Positions 1 to 11,838 are shown, numbered from the stretch's first letter. The stretch: DNA of 64,000 bases from a bacterium YEK0313 (GCA_000751295.2 CCMO02000001.1:917501-981500); one strand, 5' to 3'. Numbers and translations: made by a program. Notes: generated by a model not told the origin, from the letters alone.

Positions 1-161
1 GACGGGGACAGGCCGCACCTGTCGGCCCTCACCACGCCACATTCCAAGCCCTTTTGAGACGGCGCATCGCTTGACGGCGCCGAGTCGTCCGGGCAACGTC
101 CGCCCGCATCATCAGTCCTGCATGCCGCGGCAGCGCCGCTGTCGTCACGGAGAGCTTCAGT

Positions 162-2090
162 TTGCAGCCCATACGCCGATCGACTTATGGGAGGCAGAAC
201 GACGAGCCGACGCTGGCGCTCGGCAACGAGCCGCCGCTTTCGGCCGACGGCTCGACGCGTCGCGGCATCGAAGGGCGCGGCATCAATGTCCGCTGGTTTT
301 CCGGGACGGTGCTCACCGGCCTCTGCGGCGCGGGACTGATGGGCGGCGCGGTCTGGGCCGCGCTCGAAAACCCGACCCGGCCCGCCGCGCCCGCCGAGAT
401 CATGGCGCCGCTGGTGCGTGCCGCCGGCCCCGTTGCCGACCGGCCGACCAACACTGCGCGCAAGGGCGATCGCCTGACCCCGCTGGCCGACGCCTTCGCC
501 ACCTCGAAACAGACCATCCGCGTCTCCCAGACGCTGCGGGTCGGCGACCGCGAGATCATCCGGGTGCGCCCGCATACGCGCGTGGTCGCCAATCTCGTGC
601 AGACCTCGAGCGGCGACTACGACATTCCCGAATTCAACCCGCTGCGCCTGCTCGCCGGCGACCAGCCCGAACGGGCGCCCGAGGCCGAGCCGGACACCGA
701 CGGCGAGATGACCATCGTCACCCGCGACATGAGCGGCATGGCCCTGTCCGAGCGCAGCATGATGACGCTGACGACGGATGAGATCCTCACGCGCGTCCGC
801 GAGGTGGCGATGCGGCGCGAGCAGGCCATTCCGGTCGCGCTGCCGCAGCCGCCGGCCAAGGCCGGCGCCGATCCCGGGCTCGATCCGGCCGCCCCCAACG
901 TATCGCGCGTGCAGAAGGCGGATACCCCGGCAGCGACCTCCGGCCAGACGCCACCGGACCGGGTGGCCGTCGCCAAGGCCGGCGATACCATCTCCTCGAT
1001 CATGCTGGAGCTCGGCGCGACGCGCGAGGACGCCCGCCTCATCGCCATGGCCTTCAGCCGCGGCGGCCGGGAGATCACCCTGCGCGAGAACCAGCGCGTG
1101 CGCGTGCTGTTCGCGCTCGGCCCCTCCGGCCGGCAGCAGCCGGTGCGCATCATCGTGCTGGGCGACCGTGCGCCGGAATCGGCCGTCGCGCTTTCCGACG
1201 AGGGGCGCTACGTCGCCATGGAGGACCCGGCCGACGCCGCGACCATCACGCAGGACTCCGAGGAGGAGGACGAAGGCTCGGGCATGCGCCTCTACAACGC
1301 CATCTACGAGACGGCGTTGCGCCAGGAGATCCCGAAGCCGATCATCGACGAGATGATCCGCCTCTATTCCCACGATGTCGATTTCAATCGCCGCGTCGGG
1401 CCGGGCGACCTGTTCGAGGTGTTCTACGCCTCCGACGAGGAGGGCGACGCCGAGCGCGGCGACATCCTCTACACCTCGCTGACGACGGGCGGCGAAACCC
1501 GCCGCTTCTACCGCTTCCATTCGACGGCGGACGGGGTCGTCGACTACTACGACCAGAACGGCAAATCGGCGCGCAAGTTCCTGATCCGCAAGCCGATCAC
1601 CTCCGGGCAGATGCGCTCGGAGTTCGGCATGCGCCGGCACCCGATCATGGGCTATTACAAGATGCATACCGGCGTCGACTGGGCCGACCGCATCGGCACG
1701 CCCATCATCGCCGCCGGCAACGGCACGGTGATCAAGGCCGGCTGGCAGAGCGGCTACGGCCGGCGCATCGAGATCGAGCACGCCAACGGCTATACCTCGA
1801 CCTATTCGCACATGTCGGGTTTCGCCCGCGGCATTTCCGAGGGCGTACGCGTGCGCCAGGGCCAGGTGATCGGCTATCTCGGCAATACCGGCCTCGCCAC
1901 CGGTCCGCACCTGCACTACGAGGTGCTGGTCAACGGCCGCTTCGTTGACCCGATGCGCGTGCGCGTGCCGCGCGGCCGCGAGCTGGAAGGCCGGGCGCTC
2001 GCCGAGTTCATCCGCGAACGCGACCGCATCGATGCGCTGATGACCCGTGACCGCGCCGAAACGCGCGTGACCGCCGAGACCCGCCGCTAG
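162..2090 (+). CDS. M23 family metallopeptidase (membrane-anchored LytM endopeptidase)
   Basis: Murein DD-endopeptidase-type protein of 642 aa, expected to cleave peptidoglycan cross-links or to regulate an amidase from the periplasmic side of the inner membrane. A single hydrophobic segment lies at about residues 45-68, so it looks like a type II membrane protein. A LysM-like stretch (AKAGDTISSIMLELG) lies near residue 270. The LytM/M23 domain occupies about residues 480-600, with H502 and D506 in HTGVDW and H583/H585 in PHLHYE, which are the zinc ligands of active members of this family. The start is a TTG with GGAGAG seven bases upstream; the first ATGs in other frames are not supported. 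It ends 24 bp before the convergent trmFO. Confidence 0.88.
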   Translation: MQPIRRSTYGRQNDEPTLALGNEPPLSADGSTRRGIEGRGINVRWFSGTVLTGLCGAGLMGGAVWAALENPTRPAAPAEIMAPLVRAAGPVADRPTNTARKGDRLTPLADAFATSKQTIRVSQTLRVGDREIIRVRPHTRVVANLVQTSSGDYDIPEFNPLRLLAGDQPERAPEAEPDTDGEMTIVTRDMSGMALSERSMMTLTTDEILTRVREVAMRREQAIPVALPQPPAKAGADPGLDPAAPNVSRVQKADTPAATSGQTPPDRVAVAKAGDTISSIMLELGATREDARLIAMAFSRGGREITLRENQRVRVLFALGPSGRQQPVRIIVLGDRAPESAVALSDEGRYVAMEDPADAATITQDSEEEDEGSGMRLYNAIYETALRQEIPKPIIDEMIRLYSHDVDFNRRVGPGDLFEVFYASDEEGDAERGDILYTSLTTGGETRRFYRFHSTADGVVDYYDQNGKSARKFLIRKPITSGQMRSEFGMRRHPIMGYYKMHTGVDWADRIGTPIIAAGNGTVIKAGWQSGYGRRIEIEHANGYTSTYSHMSGFARGISEGVRVRQGQVIGYLGNTGLATGPHLHYEVLVNGRFVDPMRVRVPRGRELEGRALAEFIRERDRIDALMTRDRAETRVTAETRR

Positions 2091-2114
2091 CGCCGGTCCC
2101 CTCTCTCGACGACC

Positions 2115-3530
2115 CTATTCGGCCGCGAGCGGCCGAGCCGCGCCGAGCCAGGCGTCGAAATCGGCGAGCGCGCGCTGCGACAGCGCCTTCTTGCGCGCCT
2201 GGGTCTTGGCCGGCCCGCGCAGGCGCTGGCCGTCGGGTCCCTTGGTCGGGCTCTGCGCGAGCGGCGGGAACAGGCCGAAATTGACGTTCATCGGCTGGAA
2301 CGAGCGCGGCCCTTCGTCGATCGTCGTGACATGGCCGCCGGTAATGTGGTTGATCAGCGCGCCATGGGCGGTGGTCGCCGGCGGCAGGGCGGGAGCCTGG
2401 CCGAGGCGCTCGGCGGCCGCGAAGCGGCCGACCATGCCGCCGATCGCCGCGCTCTCGACATACCCCTCGCAACCGGTGATCTGGCCGGCGAAGCGCAGGC
2501 GCGGCTCCGCCTTCAGGCGCAGCGTCTCGTCGAGCATTTTCGGCGAGTTCAGATAGGTGTTGCGGTGGATGCCGCCGAGCCGGGCGAACTCCGCCTTTTC
2601 AAGGCCGGGGATCATCCGGAACACGCGCGTCTGCTCGCCATATTTCAGCTTGGTCTGGAAGCCGGTCATGTTGAACAGCGTGCCGAGCTTGTTGTCCTGC
2701 CGGAGCTGGACGACGGCATAGGCCTTTTCGGTCGGCTTGTGCCGGTTGGTCAGCCCGACCGGCTTCATCGGGCCCCAGCGCAAGGTCTCGCGGCCGCGCT
2801 CGGCCATCACCTCGATCGGCAGGCAGCCGTCGAAATAGGGCGTGCCCTCCCATTCGCGGAACTCGGTCTTCTCGCCGTCGAGCAGCGCGTCGACGAAAGC
2901 CTCGTACTGCTCGCGGTTCATCGGGCAGTTGATGTAGTCGGCGCCGGTGCCTCCGGGCCCCGCCTTGTCGTAGCGCGACTGGAACCAGGCCACCTCCATG
3001 TCGATCGTGTCGAAATGCACGATCGGCGCGATCGCGTCGAAAAAGGCGAGCGCATTCTCGCCGGTGATCGACTGGATCGCCGCGGCAAGCGCCGGCGAGG
3101 TCAGCGGGCCGGTCGCGACGATCACATTGTCCCAGTCCGCCGGCGGCCGGCCGTCGACCTCGCCGCGCTCGATGGTCACCAGGGGATGCGCCTCGAGCGC
3201 GGCGGTGACGCCCTGGCTGAAACCGTCGCGGTCGACGGCCAGCGCGCCGCCGGCCGGCACCTGATGGGCATCGCCCATGCGCATGATCAGCGAGCCCGCC
3301 CGCCGCATCTCGGCATGCAGGAGCCCGACCGCATTGGTCTCGGCATCGTCGGATCGGAAGGAATTGGAGCAGACGAGCTCGGCCAGCCCGTCGGTCTTGT
3401 GGGCGTCGGTCTCGCGCACCGGGCGCATTTCGTGAAGGATGACGGGCACGCCGGCACTGGCGATCTGCCAGGCCGCTTCCGAGCCGGCAAGGCCGCCGCC
3501 GACGACATGAATGGGTTTGAACGTGGTCAT
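2115..3530 (-). CDS. trmFO: Methylenetetrahydrofolate-tRNA (uracil-5-)-methyltransferase TrmFO
   Basis: Folate- and FAD-dependent enzyme that methylates U54 of the tRNA T-loop. Residues 8-17 hold the FAD-binding VVGGGLAGSE motif. C54 in ELVCSNSF and C236 in FDGCLPIE sit in contexts matching the two functionally important cysteines of characterised TrmFO proteins. The 471-aa length is normal for the family. The frame continues upstream for ten codons, but ATG at 3530 has an AGAAGG site at the right distance and leads straight into the flavin fold, so I chose it. It lies downstream of clpB on the same strand, separated by 104 bp that contains a strong hairpin, so it probably has its own transcript. 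Confidence 0.93.
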   Translation of the reverse strand: MTTFKPIHVVGGGLAGSEAAWQIASAGVPVILHEMRPVRETDAHKTDGLAELVCSNSFRSDDAETNAVGLLHAEMRRAGSLIMRMGDAHQVPAGGALAVDRDGFSQGVTAALEAHPLVTIERGEVDGRPPADWDNVIVATGPLTSPALAAAIQSITGENALAFFDAIAPIVHFDTIDMEVAWFQSRYDKAGPGGTGADYINCPMNREQYEAFVDALLDGEKTEFREWEGTPYFDGCLPIEVMAERGRETLRWGPMKPVGLTNRHKPTEKAYAVVQLRQDNKLGTLFNMTGFQTKLKYGEQTRVFRMIPGLEKAEFARLGGIHRNTYLNSPKMLDETLRLKAEPRLRFAGQITGCEGYVESAAIGGMVGRFAAAERLGQAPALPPATTAHGALINHITGGHVTTIDEGPRSFQPMNVNFGLFPPLAQSPTKGPDGQRLRGPAKTQARKKALSQRALADFDAWLGAARPLAAE

Positions 3531-3572
3531 GACCGGCCTTCTACCCTGGAAAGACGGCAAGGGCTACGGCAG

Positions 3573-3600
3573 CGGGGCCGGCCTGAAGCGGCCGGCCCCG
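3573..3600 (-). terminator. Probable terminator of clpB
   Basis: A perfect 11-bp GC-rich stem with a 6-base loop, 35 bases after the clpB stop codon and before trmFO. On the minus strand no clean U-tract follows directly (a TCTTT lies about 17 bases on), so efficiency is uncertain. Confidence 0.55.
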
Positions 3601-3634
3601 AAGCGGTGTCCGAGAGGGATGGAGGCGCCGCGGG

Positions 3635-6232
<2,598 letters not shown>

Positions 6233-6329
6233 CTGGCCTCTCCTTCTGCCCGCCCCCGCCGTCTCGCCTGAGCCCGGATGAAGCGTCCGACCGAATTGAT
6301 GTCCGGCCCCGAAGCGACCGGCAGGCCGG

Positions 6330-6361
6330 ATATGGGGAGGCGGGCCGCGGGACGGAAGAGG
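6330..6361 (-). promoter_or_regulatory. Candidate RpoH-type promoter of clpB
   Basis: Read on the minus strand, CCCCATAT (6337-6330) matches the sigma-32 -10 consensus CCCCATNT. CTTCCG lies 15 bases upstream, a weak match to the -35 element CTTGAA. The position, about 100 bases before the clpB ATG, and the heat-shock role of clpB support it; the -35 is poor. Confidence 0.35.
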
Positions 6362-6484
6362 CAATCTCACGCCGTCGTGATCCGCACGACAGGCCCGCAA
6401 CCATGAGTGACCGGCGCCGAACTTGACCCGGCCGGCGCCTTCCGCCACGTCGGGGCCGCCGATCACGACGCAGGACGTTTCGCC

Positions 6485-7246
6485 ATGGCCGCCCGCATTG
6501 CCGCGCTCTATCGCTATCCCGTCAAGGGGCTTTCGGCTGAGCCGCTGACGGAAGCGGAGCTGACGGCCGCCGCGCATTTTCCCGGCGACCGCCTGTTCGC
6601 CATCGAGAATGGCCCGTCCGGCTTCGACCCGGCCGCGCCGGAGCACCAGCCCAAGACCAAGTTCCTGGTATTGGCGCGCCAGGCGGCGCTGGCGAGGCTG
6701 AAGACGCGCTACGAGGCCGCGAGCGGCGAGCTCGGCATATCGGGCGACGGCATCGAGACGGTCCGCGCCAATCTCGCGACGGCGGAGGGGCGCACGGCGG
6801 TCGAGACCTTCTTCAAGGGTTTCCTCGGCCCGGAGCTCGCCGGCGAGCCCAGGGTGCTGACCGCCCCGGCCGGCTTCCGCTTCATGGATTCGCGCTCCGG
6901 CTTCGCCTCGATCATCAATCTGGCCACCGTCCGGGCGCTGGAGAAGGAGGTCGGCATGGCACTCGACCCGCTCCGCTTCCGCGCCAACATCTATCTCGAC
7001 GACCTGCCGGCCTTCGCCGAATTCGACTGGATCGACAAGCCGGTGCGGCTCGGCGGCATCCGGGTGCACGGCCTCAAGCGCACCGAGCGCTGCGCCGCGA
7101 CGACCGTCAATCCCAGAACGGCGATCCGCGACGTGATGATTCCCGCCGTCCTGATGCGCACCTATGGCCATGCCGATTGCGGCATCTATGTCGGCATCGA
7201 GACCAGCGGCCGCATCGCGGTCGGCGATCCCGTCGCCGTTCACTGA
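6485..7246 (+). CDS. MOSC domain-containing protein (YcbX-like)
   Basis: A 253-aa protein with the MOSC N-terminal beta-barrel (IAALYRYPVKGLSAEPL, residues about 5-21) followed by the MOSC domain, including the conserved cysteine in ERCAATTVNP near residue 204. MOSC proteins handle sulfur or the molybdenum cofactor; YcbX-like members detoxify N-hydroxylated compounds using Moco. I chose ATG 6485; a GTG at 6407 would add 26 codons without family similarity. It is divergent from clpB (252 bp) and 36 bp ahead of the next gene on the same strand. The exact substrate cannot be told from sequence. Confidence 0.85.
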   Translation: MAARIAALYRYPVKGLSAEPLTEAELTAAAHFPGDRLFAIENGPSGFDPAAPEHQPKTKFLVLARQAALARLKTRYEAASGELGISGDGIETVRANLATAEGRTAVETFFKGFLGPELAGEPRVLTAPAGFRFMDSRSGFASIINLATVRALEKEVGMALDPLRFRANIYLDDLPAFAEFDWIDKPVRLGGIRVHGLKRTERCAATTVNPRTAIRDVMIPAVLMRTYGHADCGIYVGIETSGRIAVGDPVAVH

Positions 7247-7282
7247 GCCGATGGCGGAGCACGGTTCGAAGGGCGCCGGCCG

Positions 7283-8479
7283 ATGAGCGCCAGGCTTTCA
7301 CCGGCCCGCTACGACGTGGTCGCGCGCCGCGCCGGCGCGGCCGGCATGATGTGCGCGGTCGAGGCCGGCAAGCGCGGCCGCCGCGTGCTGGTCGTCGACC
7401 ATGCCGCCGCGCCCGGCGAGAAGATCCGCATTTCCGGCGGCGGCCGCTGCAACTTCACCAATCTCAATACGAGCCCGCGCCAGTTCCTGTCGCAGAATCC
7501 GCGCTTCTGCATTTCGGCGCTCAGCCGCTACACCCAGCACGACTTCATCGCCTGGGTGAAGGCGGCCGGCATCGCCTTTCACGAAAAGACCCTCGGCCAG
7601 CTCTTCTGCGACGGATCCGCCCGCGAGATCATCGATCTCCTCACCGCCGCCATGCGCCGCCATGGCGTCGAGCTCAGCCTGCGGACGACGCTGCGCGATG
7701 TCGCAAGACGCGAGGACGGATTTCATGTCGCGCTCGACCAGGGTTCGGTCGTCGCGACGGCCCTGGTGGTGGCGACCGGCGGCAAGTCGATCCCCAAAAT
7801 GGGCGCGACCGGCCTCGGCTACGAACTCGCCGAGCGCTTCGGCCTGCGCCTTGTCGAGACCCGCCCGGGCCTCGTGCCCCTCACCTTCGCGCCCGACCTG
7901 CTCGCCCGGCTCGGCCCCCTCGCCGGCATTGCCGTCGATGCCGTGGCGAGCCATGGCAGGACGCGGTTCGCCGAGGCCATGCTGTTCACTCATCGCGGGC
8001 TCAGCGGCCCGGCCATCCTGCAGATCTCCTCGTTCTGGCGCGAGGGCGACGAAATCGGCATCGCCATGCTGCCCGGCATCGACCTGATGGCGGCCCTGCG
8101 CGCGGCGCGCGCGGCGAACGGCCGGCAGGCGCTGCAGACGGCGCTGGCCGCGCATCTGCCGAAACGCCTCGCCCAGCATCTTGCCGAGGAGCTCGGCCTT
8201 GCCGGCAATCTCGCCGATCTCTCCGACAAGCAGTTCGCCCGTGTCGATGCGGCGATCAATGGCTGGCGGGTGAAACCGAACGGCTCGGAGGGTTATCGCA
8301 CCGCCGAGGTGACACTCGGCGGCATCGACACCCGCGATCTCGATTCCCGCACCATGGAGGCGCGCGCCGTGCCCGGCCTCTATTTCATCGGCGAGGTCGT
8401 CGATGTCACCGGCTGGCTCGGCGGCTACAATTTCCAGTGGGCCTGGTCCTCGGGCTGGAGCGCCGGCCAGGCCGTGTGA
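7283..8479 (+). CDS. HI0933/YhiN-family NAD(P)/FAD-dependent oxidoreductase
   Basis: Flavoprotein of the HI0933 family (398 aa), often labelled aminoacetone oxidase family; true substrates are unknown. The diagnostic ISGGGRCNFTN block is present near residue 53, as is the C-terminal motif GEVVDVTGWLGGYNFQWA. The N-terminal dinucleotide motif is unusual: residues 11-21 read DVVARRAGAAG, where relatives have GxGxxG, so the first glycine is Arg16. The rest of the protein is normal in length and composition, so this may be a real substitution or a local sequence error. The start ATG lies 36 bp after the MOSC gene, so the two are probably cotranscribed. Confidence 0.85.
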   Translation: MSARLSPARYDVVARRAGAAGMMCAVEAGKRGRRVLVVDHAAAPGEKIRISGGGRCNFTNLNTSPRQFLSQNPRFCISALSRYTQHDFIAWVKAAGIAFHEKTLGQLFCDGSAREIIDLLTAAMRRHGVELSLRTTLRDVARREDGFHVALDQGSVVATALVVATGGKSIPKMGATGLGYELAERFGLRLVETRPGLVPLTFAPDLLARLGPLAGIAVDAVASHGRTRFAEAMLFTHRGLSGPAILQISSFWREGDEIGIAMLPGIDLMAALRAARAANGRQALQTALAAHLPKRLAQHLAEELGLAGNLADLSDKQFARVDAAINGWRVKPNGSEGYRTAEVTLGGIDTRDLDSRTMEARAVPGLYFIGEVVDVTGWLGGYNFQWAWSSGWSAGQAV

Positions 8480-8563
8480 CGGCCGGCCGCCGCGCCGCAC
8501 ACGATCCGGTGGCGCCAATCGCGCCAGCCCGGCGCATCCGCGTCCCGAGCCGTCCGGGGCCCA

Positions 8564-9520
8564 TCAGGCCGCGTGGCGCTCGCCCTGCGCGCCGAAATGG
8601 CCGATATAGCGCGGATTGATCGCCGAGACGGGCAGCACCACCAGGACGTCGGTCGTGCCGAACTGGTGGTCGACCACGGCGCCCTCGCCGATATGCGCCC
8701 CGAGCCGGAGATAGCCCTTGATCAGCGGCGGCAGGGCATGCAGCGCGCGCTTGACGTCGACCGCGTCCTTGGACAGCCGGTCCATGCCGACATAACGCGA
8801 AGGCAGCGCGCGCGCCGCCCATTCGGTGGGCGCCGCGGCATGGTGGTGCAGGAACGACAGCTCCAGCGACAGCGCGCGCGGATCGGTGCCGTCGAGGCTG
8901 GCGCAGCCGAACATGGCGTCGATCCGGTGCCGCAGCACATAGGTCCAGATGCCGTGCCAGAGCAGTTCCACCGTGCGCTTGTTGCGGTAGGCCGGCTTGA
9001 CGCAGGACCGGCCGAGTTCGAGGAAGCGCAGGCCCTTGTGGCGCGCGAGCAGGCCGGAAATGTCGAATTCGGAGGCGGTGTAGAATCCGCCATGGCGGTC
9101 GGCCACCTCCTGCCGCAGCAGGCGGTAGGTGCCGACGATGGCTGGCCGCGGCGGACCGAAGCGCGGCCGCTTGATCACGTCATGATCGATCACCACCAGG
9201 TGGTCGCAGATCGCGTCGAAGGCATCGATGTCGCGGCGCGCCAGCTTGGAGGCGCCGTCGGCGATCGCCTGCATCTCCTCGTAGAAGACCTTGAAGCGCA
9301 GCTTCTGCGCCCGCCGCACTTCGGCGGCATTGGCGGCGAGCCTGACCTCCAGCGAACCGATGCGGCCGAGCGTCTCGGGCAGGTCCGCGCGGGCATCGCG
9401 CAGGCGGATGCCGCCATAGGCGCGCATCATCGGGATGATCTTGCGTCCCTGGTCGGCCCAGACCGACGGGTCGAAGGCACGTATCGGCGTCATCTGGCGC
9501 TTGGCGACCGGCTCGGTCAT
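8564..9520 (-). CDS. OlsB-like GNAT acyltransferase (hemolysin-type)
   Basis: A 318-aa protein of the Acetyltransf_5 family, which includes OlsB, the ornithine-acyl-ACP N-acyltransferase that makes lyso-ornithine lipid. Recognisable features are LRFKVFYEEMQA near residue 90 and the block LELGRSCVKPAYRNKRTVEL followed by WHGIW. An OlsA partner is not adjacent, so the substrate (ornithine versus another amino acid, or a polysaccharide) stays open. The start ATG has GGGAGA upstream. It is convergent with the flavoprotein gene. Confidence 0.78.
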   Translation of the reverse strand: MTEPVAKRQMTPIRAFDPSVWADQGRKIIPMMRAYGGIRLRDARADLPETLGRIGSLEVRLAANAAEVRRAQKLRFKVFYEEMQAIADGASKLARRDIDAFDAICDHLVVIDHDVIKRPRFGPPRPAIVGTYRLLRQEVADRHGGFYTASEFDISGLLARHKGLRFLELGRSCVKPAYRNKRTVELLWHGIWTYVLRHRIDAMFGCASLDGTDPRALSLELSFLHHHAAAPTEWAARALPSRYVGMDRLSKDAVDVKRALHALPPLIKGYLRLGAHIGEGAVVDHQFGTTDVLVVLPVSAINPRYIGHFGAQGERHAA

Positions 9521-9675
9521 GGCCGTTGTCTCCCGACGGCATGACGGCGAGACCGACCCGCGTCGATTCGTCCCATGCCCGTCGCTCCTCGTCCCGCATC
9601 AAGCAGACAGGCGAATGACGGAGGCGCGACGGATCGATGACATAGGCCGAGCCGGATTCTTTGCAAGCAAAACCG

Positions 9676-9695
9676 GGCGGATGCGCCCATCCGCC
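9676..9695 (-). terminator. Terminator of the 78-aa gene
   Basis: A perfect 8-bp stem (GGCGGATG/CATCCGCC) with a 4-base loop, followed on the minus strand by CGGTTTTGC. It lies about 120 bases beyond the stop of the small gene at 9815. Confidence 0.6.
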
Positions 9696-9814
9696 GCGTC
9701 CGCCGGGCCGCGGACGACGGAAGACCGCCGGCGCCGTGCGGGCTCCGGCGGACATGGCAGTTTCCGCTAGCCGGCGCGGCACCCGATGGCGGTCCGCAGG
9801 CCTTGCCGCCGGCG

Positions 9815-10051
9815 CTACTGGGTGCGGGCGGCGCCGAGCTCGGTCATGTAGGTGCTGGTCGCGACCAGCATGTTGCCGGAGGCTTCGGCGAGGCTCGCGA
9901 GCACGCGCGACTTCTGCGTATTGCTCAGCGGGCTGCTGCGCACCGCGGCGCCGAACGAGGCGATGCCGCTCGTGATGGCGCGCAGGGTTTCGATTTCCGC
10001 GCGATGGGTCACGCGCTTGATGTCGTCGCTGACGGACGTCGTTTCGGTCAT
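9815..10051 (-). CDS. Small hypothetical protein, 78 aa
   Basis: I do not recognise this family. The protein is polar and predicted mainly helical, without a signal peptide, membrane segment or cysteines. It is probably real: codon use is like that of neighbouring genes, the ATG at 10051 follows a purine-rich GGGGGG stretch, and the gene is bracketed by two hairpin terminators on the same strand (10111-10145 upstream, 9676-9695 downstream), which makes it a single-gene transcription unit. The longer overlapping minus-strand frame at 9180-10088 is a shadow. Confidence 0.7.
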   Translation of the reverse strand: MTETTSVSDDIKRVTHRAEIETLRAITSGIASFGAAVRSSPLSNTQKSRVLASLAEASGNMLVATSTYMTELGAARTQ

Positions 10052-10110
10052 GGAGCCCCCCGGCCTGCTTTGTCCGGGAAAGCCTCACACGGCATGGTTA
10101 ACGACTGGTA

Positions 10111-10145
10111 AATTCCGGCGGGCCGATGGCGTGCCCGCCGGAATT
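10111..10145 (-). terminator. Terminator of the phosphomannomutase gene
   Basis: A 13-bp perfect stem (AATTCCGGCGGGC and its complement) with a 9-base loop, 13 bases after the gene's stop. On the minus strand the 3' arm ends in AATTT. On the plus strand six T's follow, so it could act in both directions. Confidence 0.8.
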
Positions 10146-10157
10146 TTTTACGCTACG

Positions 10158-11657
10158 TCAGATCGTCTGGTTGTATTCGCCGACTTCCGGGTTCTCGCGC
10201 ACCACCGCGTCGACCGCCTTGAACATGTCGCGCATGCGCTGCTCCGAGACCGGGCTCTCCACCACGACCACCAGTTCCGGCTTGTTCGACGAGGCCCGCA
10301 CCAGGCCCCAGGTGCCGTCGGAGGCGGTGACGCGCACGCCGTTGACGGTGACGATGTCGACGATGGCATGGTCGGCGACGCGCTGGGCATGGTCGCGCAT
10401 GTCCTCGAAGCGCTTGGTGATGCGATCGACCACGTCGTATTTGACCTCGTCGGCGCATTTCGGCGCCATGGTCGGCGTGCCCCAGGTCTTCGGCACGTCG
10501 GCATAGAGCTCGGCCATCGACTTGGTGGGATTGCGGTCGAGCATGTCGATGACGGCGATCGCGGTCACGACACCGTCGTCATAGCCGCGCCCGACCGGCG
10601 CATTGAAGAAGAAGTGGCCGGACTTTTCGAAGCCGGCCAGCGCCTTCAGGTCGCGCACCCGTCGCTTGATGTACGAATGGCCGGTCTTCCAGTAGTCGGT
10701 GGTGGCGCCGAGCCGCTTCAGCTCCGGATCGGAGGCGAACAGGCCGGTCGACTTGACGTCGACCACGAACTGCGAGGGGCCGTGCACCTTGGCAAGGTCG
10801 CGCGCCAGCATCACGCCGATCTTGTCGGCGAAGATCTCCTCGCCGTGGTTGTCGACGACGCCGCAACGATCGCCGTCGCCGTCGAAGCCGAGGCCGACAT
10901 CGGCGCCGTGCTCCTTCACCGCATCCGCCATGGCATGAAGCATCTTCATGTCCTCGGGATTCGGGTTGTAGCGCGGGAAGTTGAAATCGAGCTCGGCATC
11001 GAGCGGGATCACCTCGCAGCCGAGCTTTTCCAGGATCTGCGGGGCGAAGGCGCCGGCCGTGCCGTTGCCGCAGGCAGCGACGACCTTCAGCTTGCGGCTG
11101 ATCTTCGGCCGGTTGGTGAGGTCGCGGATATAGCGGCCGGCAAAATCCTCGATGAACAGGTAGGAGCCGCCGCCGACCAGGTCGAAATCAGCCTCCAGCA
11201 CGATCTTCTTCAGGGCCGACATCTCGTCGGGCCCGAAGGTGACCGGGCGCTGCGCCCCCATCTTGACGCCGGTCCAGCCATTGTCGTTGTGGCTGGCGGT
11301 GACCATGGCGACGCAAGGCACGTCCAGCTCGAACTGGGCGAAATAGGCCATGGGCGACATGGCCAGGCCGATGTCGCGCACCTTGCAGCCGGCGGCCATC
11401 AGCCCGGAGACCAGCGCCATCTTGATGGAGGCGGAATAGCTGCGGAAATCGTGGCCGACCACGATCTCGCGCTTGACGCCGAGCCGGCCGATCAGCGTGC
11501 CGAGGCCCATGCCGACGGCCTGCACGCCCATCAGGTTGAGTTCCTTGCCGAAGAACCAGCGGGCGTCATATTCGCGGAAGCCCGTGGGCTTGACCATCGG
11601 CAGCGATTCATAGGCGGCTGTGTTCGGGGTCAGCGACGGCAGCGGTTTTGGAAACAT
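10158..11657 (-). CDS. Phosphomannomutase/phosphoglucomutase
   Basis: Alpha-D-phosphohexomutase of 499 aa that interconverts hexose 6- and 1-phosphates for polysaccharide and nucleotide-sugar synthesis. The phosphoserine loop is VTASHNDNG (serine near residue 122) and the magnesium-binding loop is GFDGDGDR near residues 257-264; both are intact. The N-terminus is longer than in AlgC. The frame is open for another 80 codons upstream, but ATG 11657 follows GAAGG and starts a plausible leader. ManB/AlgC-type specificity cannot be resolved by eye, so no symbol is given. Confidence 0.9.
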   Translation of the reverse strand: MFPKPLPSLTPNTAAYESLPMVKPTGFREYDARWFFGKELNLMGVQAVGMGLGTLIGRLGVKREIVVGHDFRSYSASIKMALVSGLMAAGCKVRDIGLAMSPMAYFAQFELDVPCVAMVTASHNDNGWTGVKMGAQRPVTFGPDEMSALKKIVLEADFDLVGGGSYLFIEDFAGRYIRDLTNRPKISRKLKVVAACGNGTAGAFAPQILEKLGCEVIPLDAELDFNFPRYNPNPEDMKMLHAMADAVKEHGADVGLGFDGDGDRCGVVDNHGEEIFADKIGVMLARDLAKVHGPSQFVVDVKSTGLFASDPELKRLGATTDYWKTGHSYIKRRVRDLKALAGFEKSGHFFFNAPVGRGYDDGVVTAIAVIDMLDRNPTKSMAELYADVPKTWGTPTMAPKCADEVKYDVVDRITKRFEDMRDHAQRVADHAIVDIVTVNGVRVTASDGTWGLVRASSNKPELVVVVESPVSEQRMRDMFKAVDAVVRENPEVGEYNQTI

Positions 11658-11838
11658 GCGGGATGAACCTTCGCGCGACGAGAAAAGGAGCGGCCCGCCG
11701 CTTATAGCGCCGGCCGCGGGAGAAAGGCCATGGCACGCCCATGATGAACGGCGGGTGAGCGGCATTCGGCCCGCGGCGTGACGACGCCGGGCCAAACGCG
11801 GCAGCAGCGCAAAAGATCCCTTGGAGCGGGGAAGGCGA

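Noticed and set aside
1..161. TTGACG near position 72 and a GACAGG/CCTGTC dyad near position 7 as promoter and terminator
   Set aside because: No matching -10 at proper spacing and no U-tract; too weak to call, and the upstream gene is outside the window.
6233..7243. A 5' extension of the clpB frame by about 340 codons
   Set aside because: It covers the divergent MOSC gene on the other strand; ClpB family similarity and a ribosome site begin exactly at 6232.
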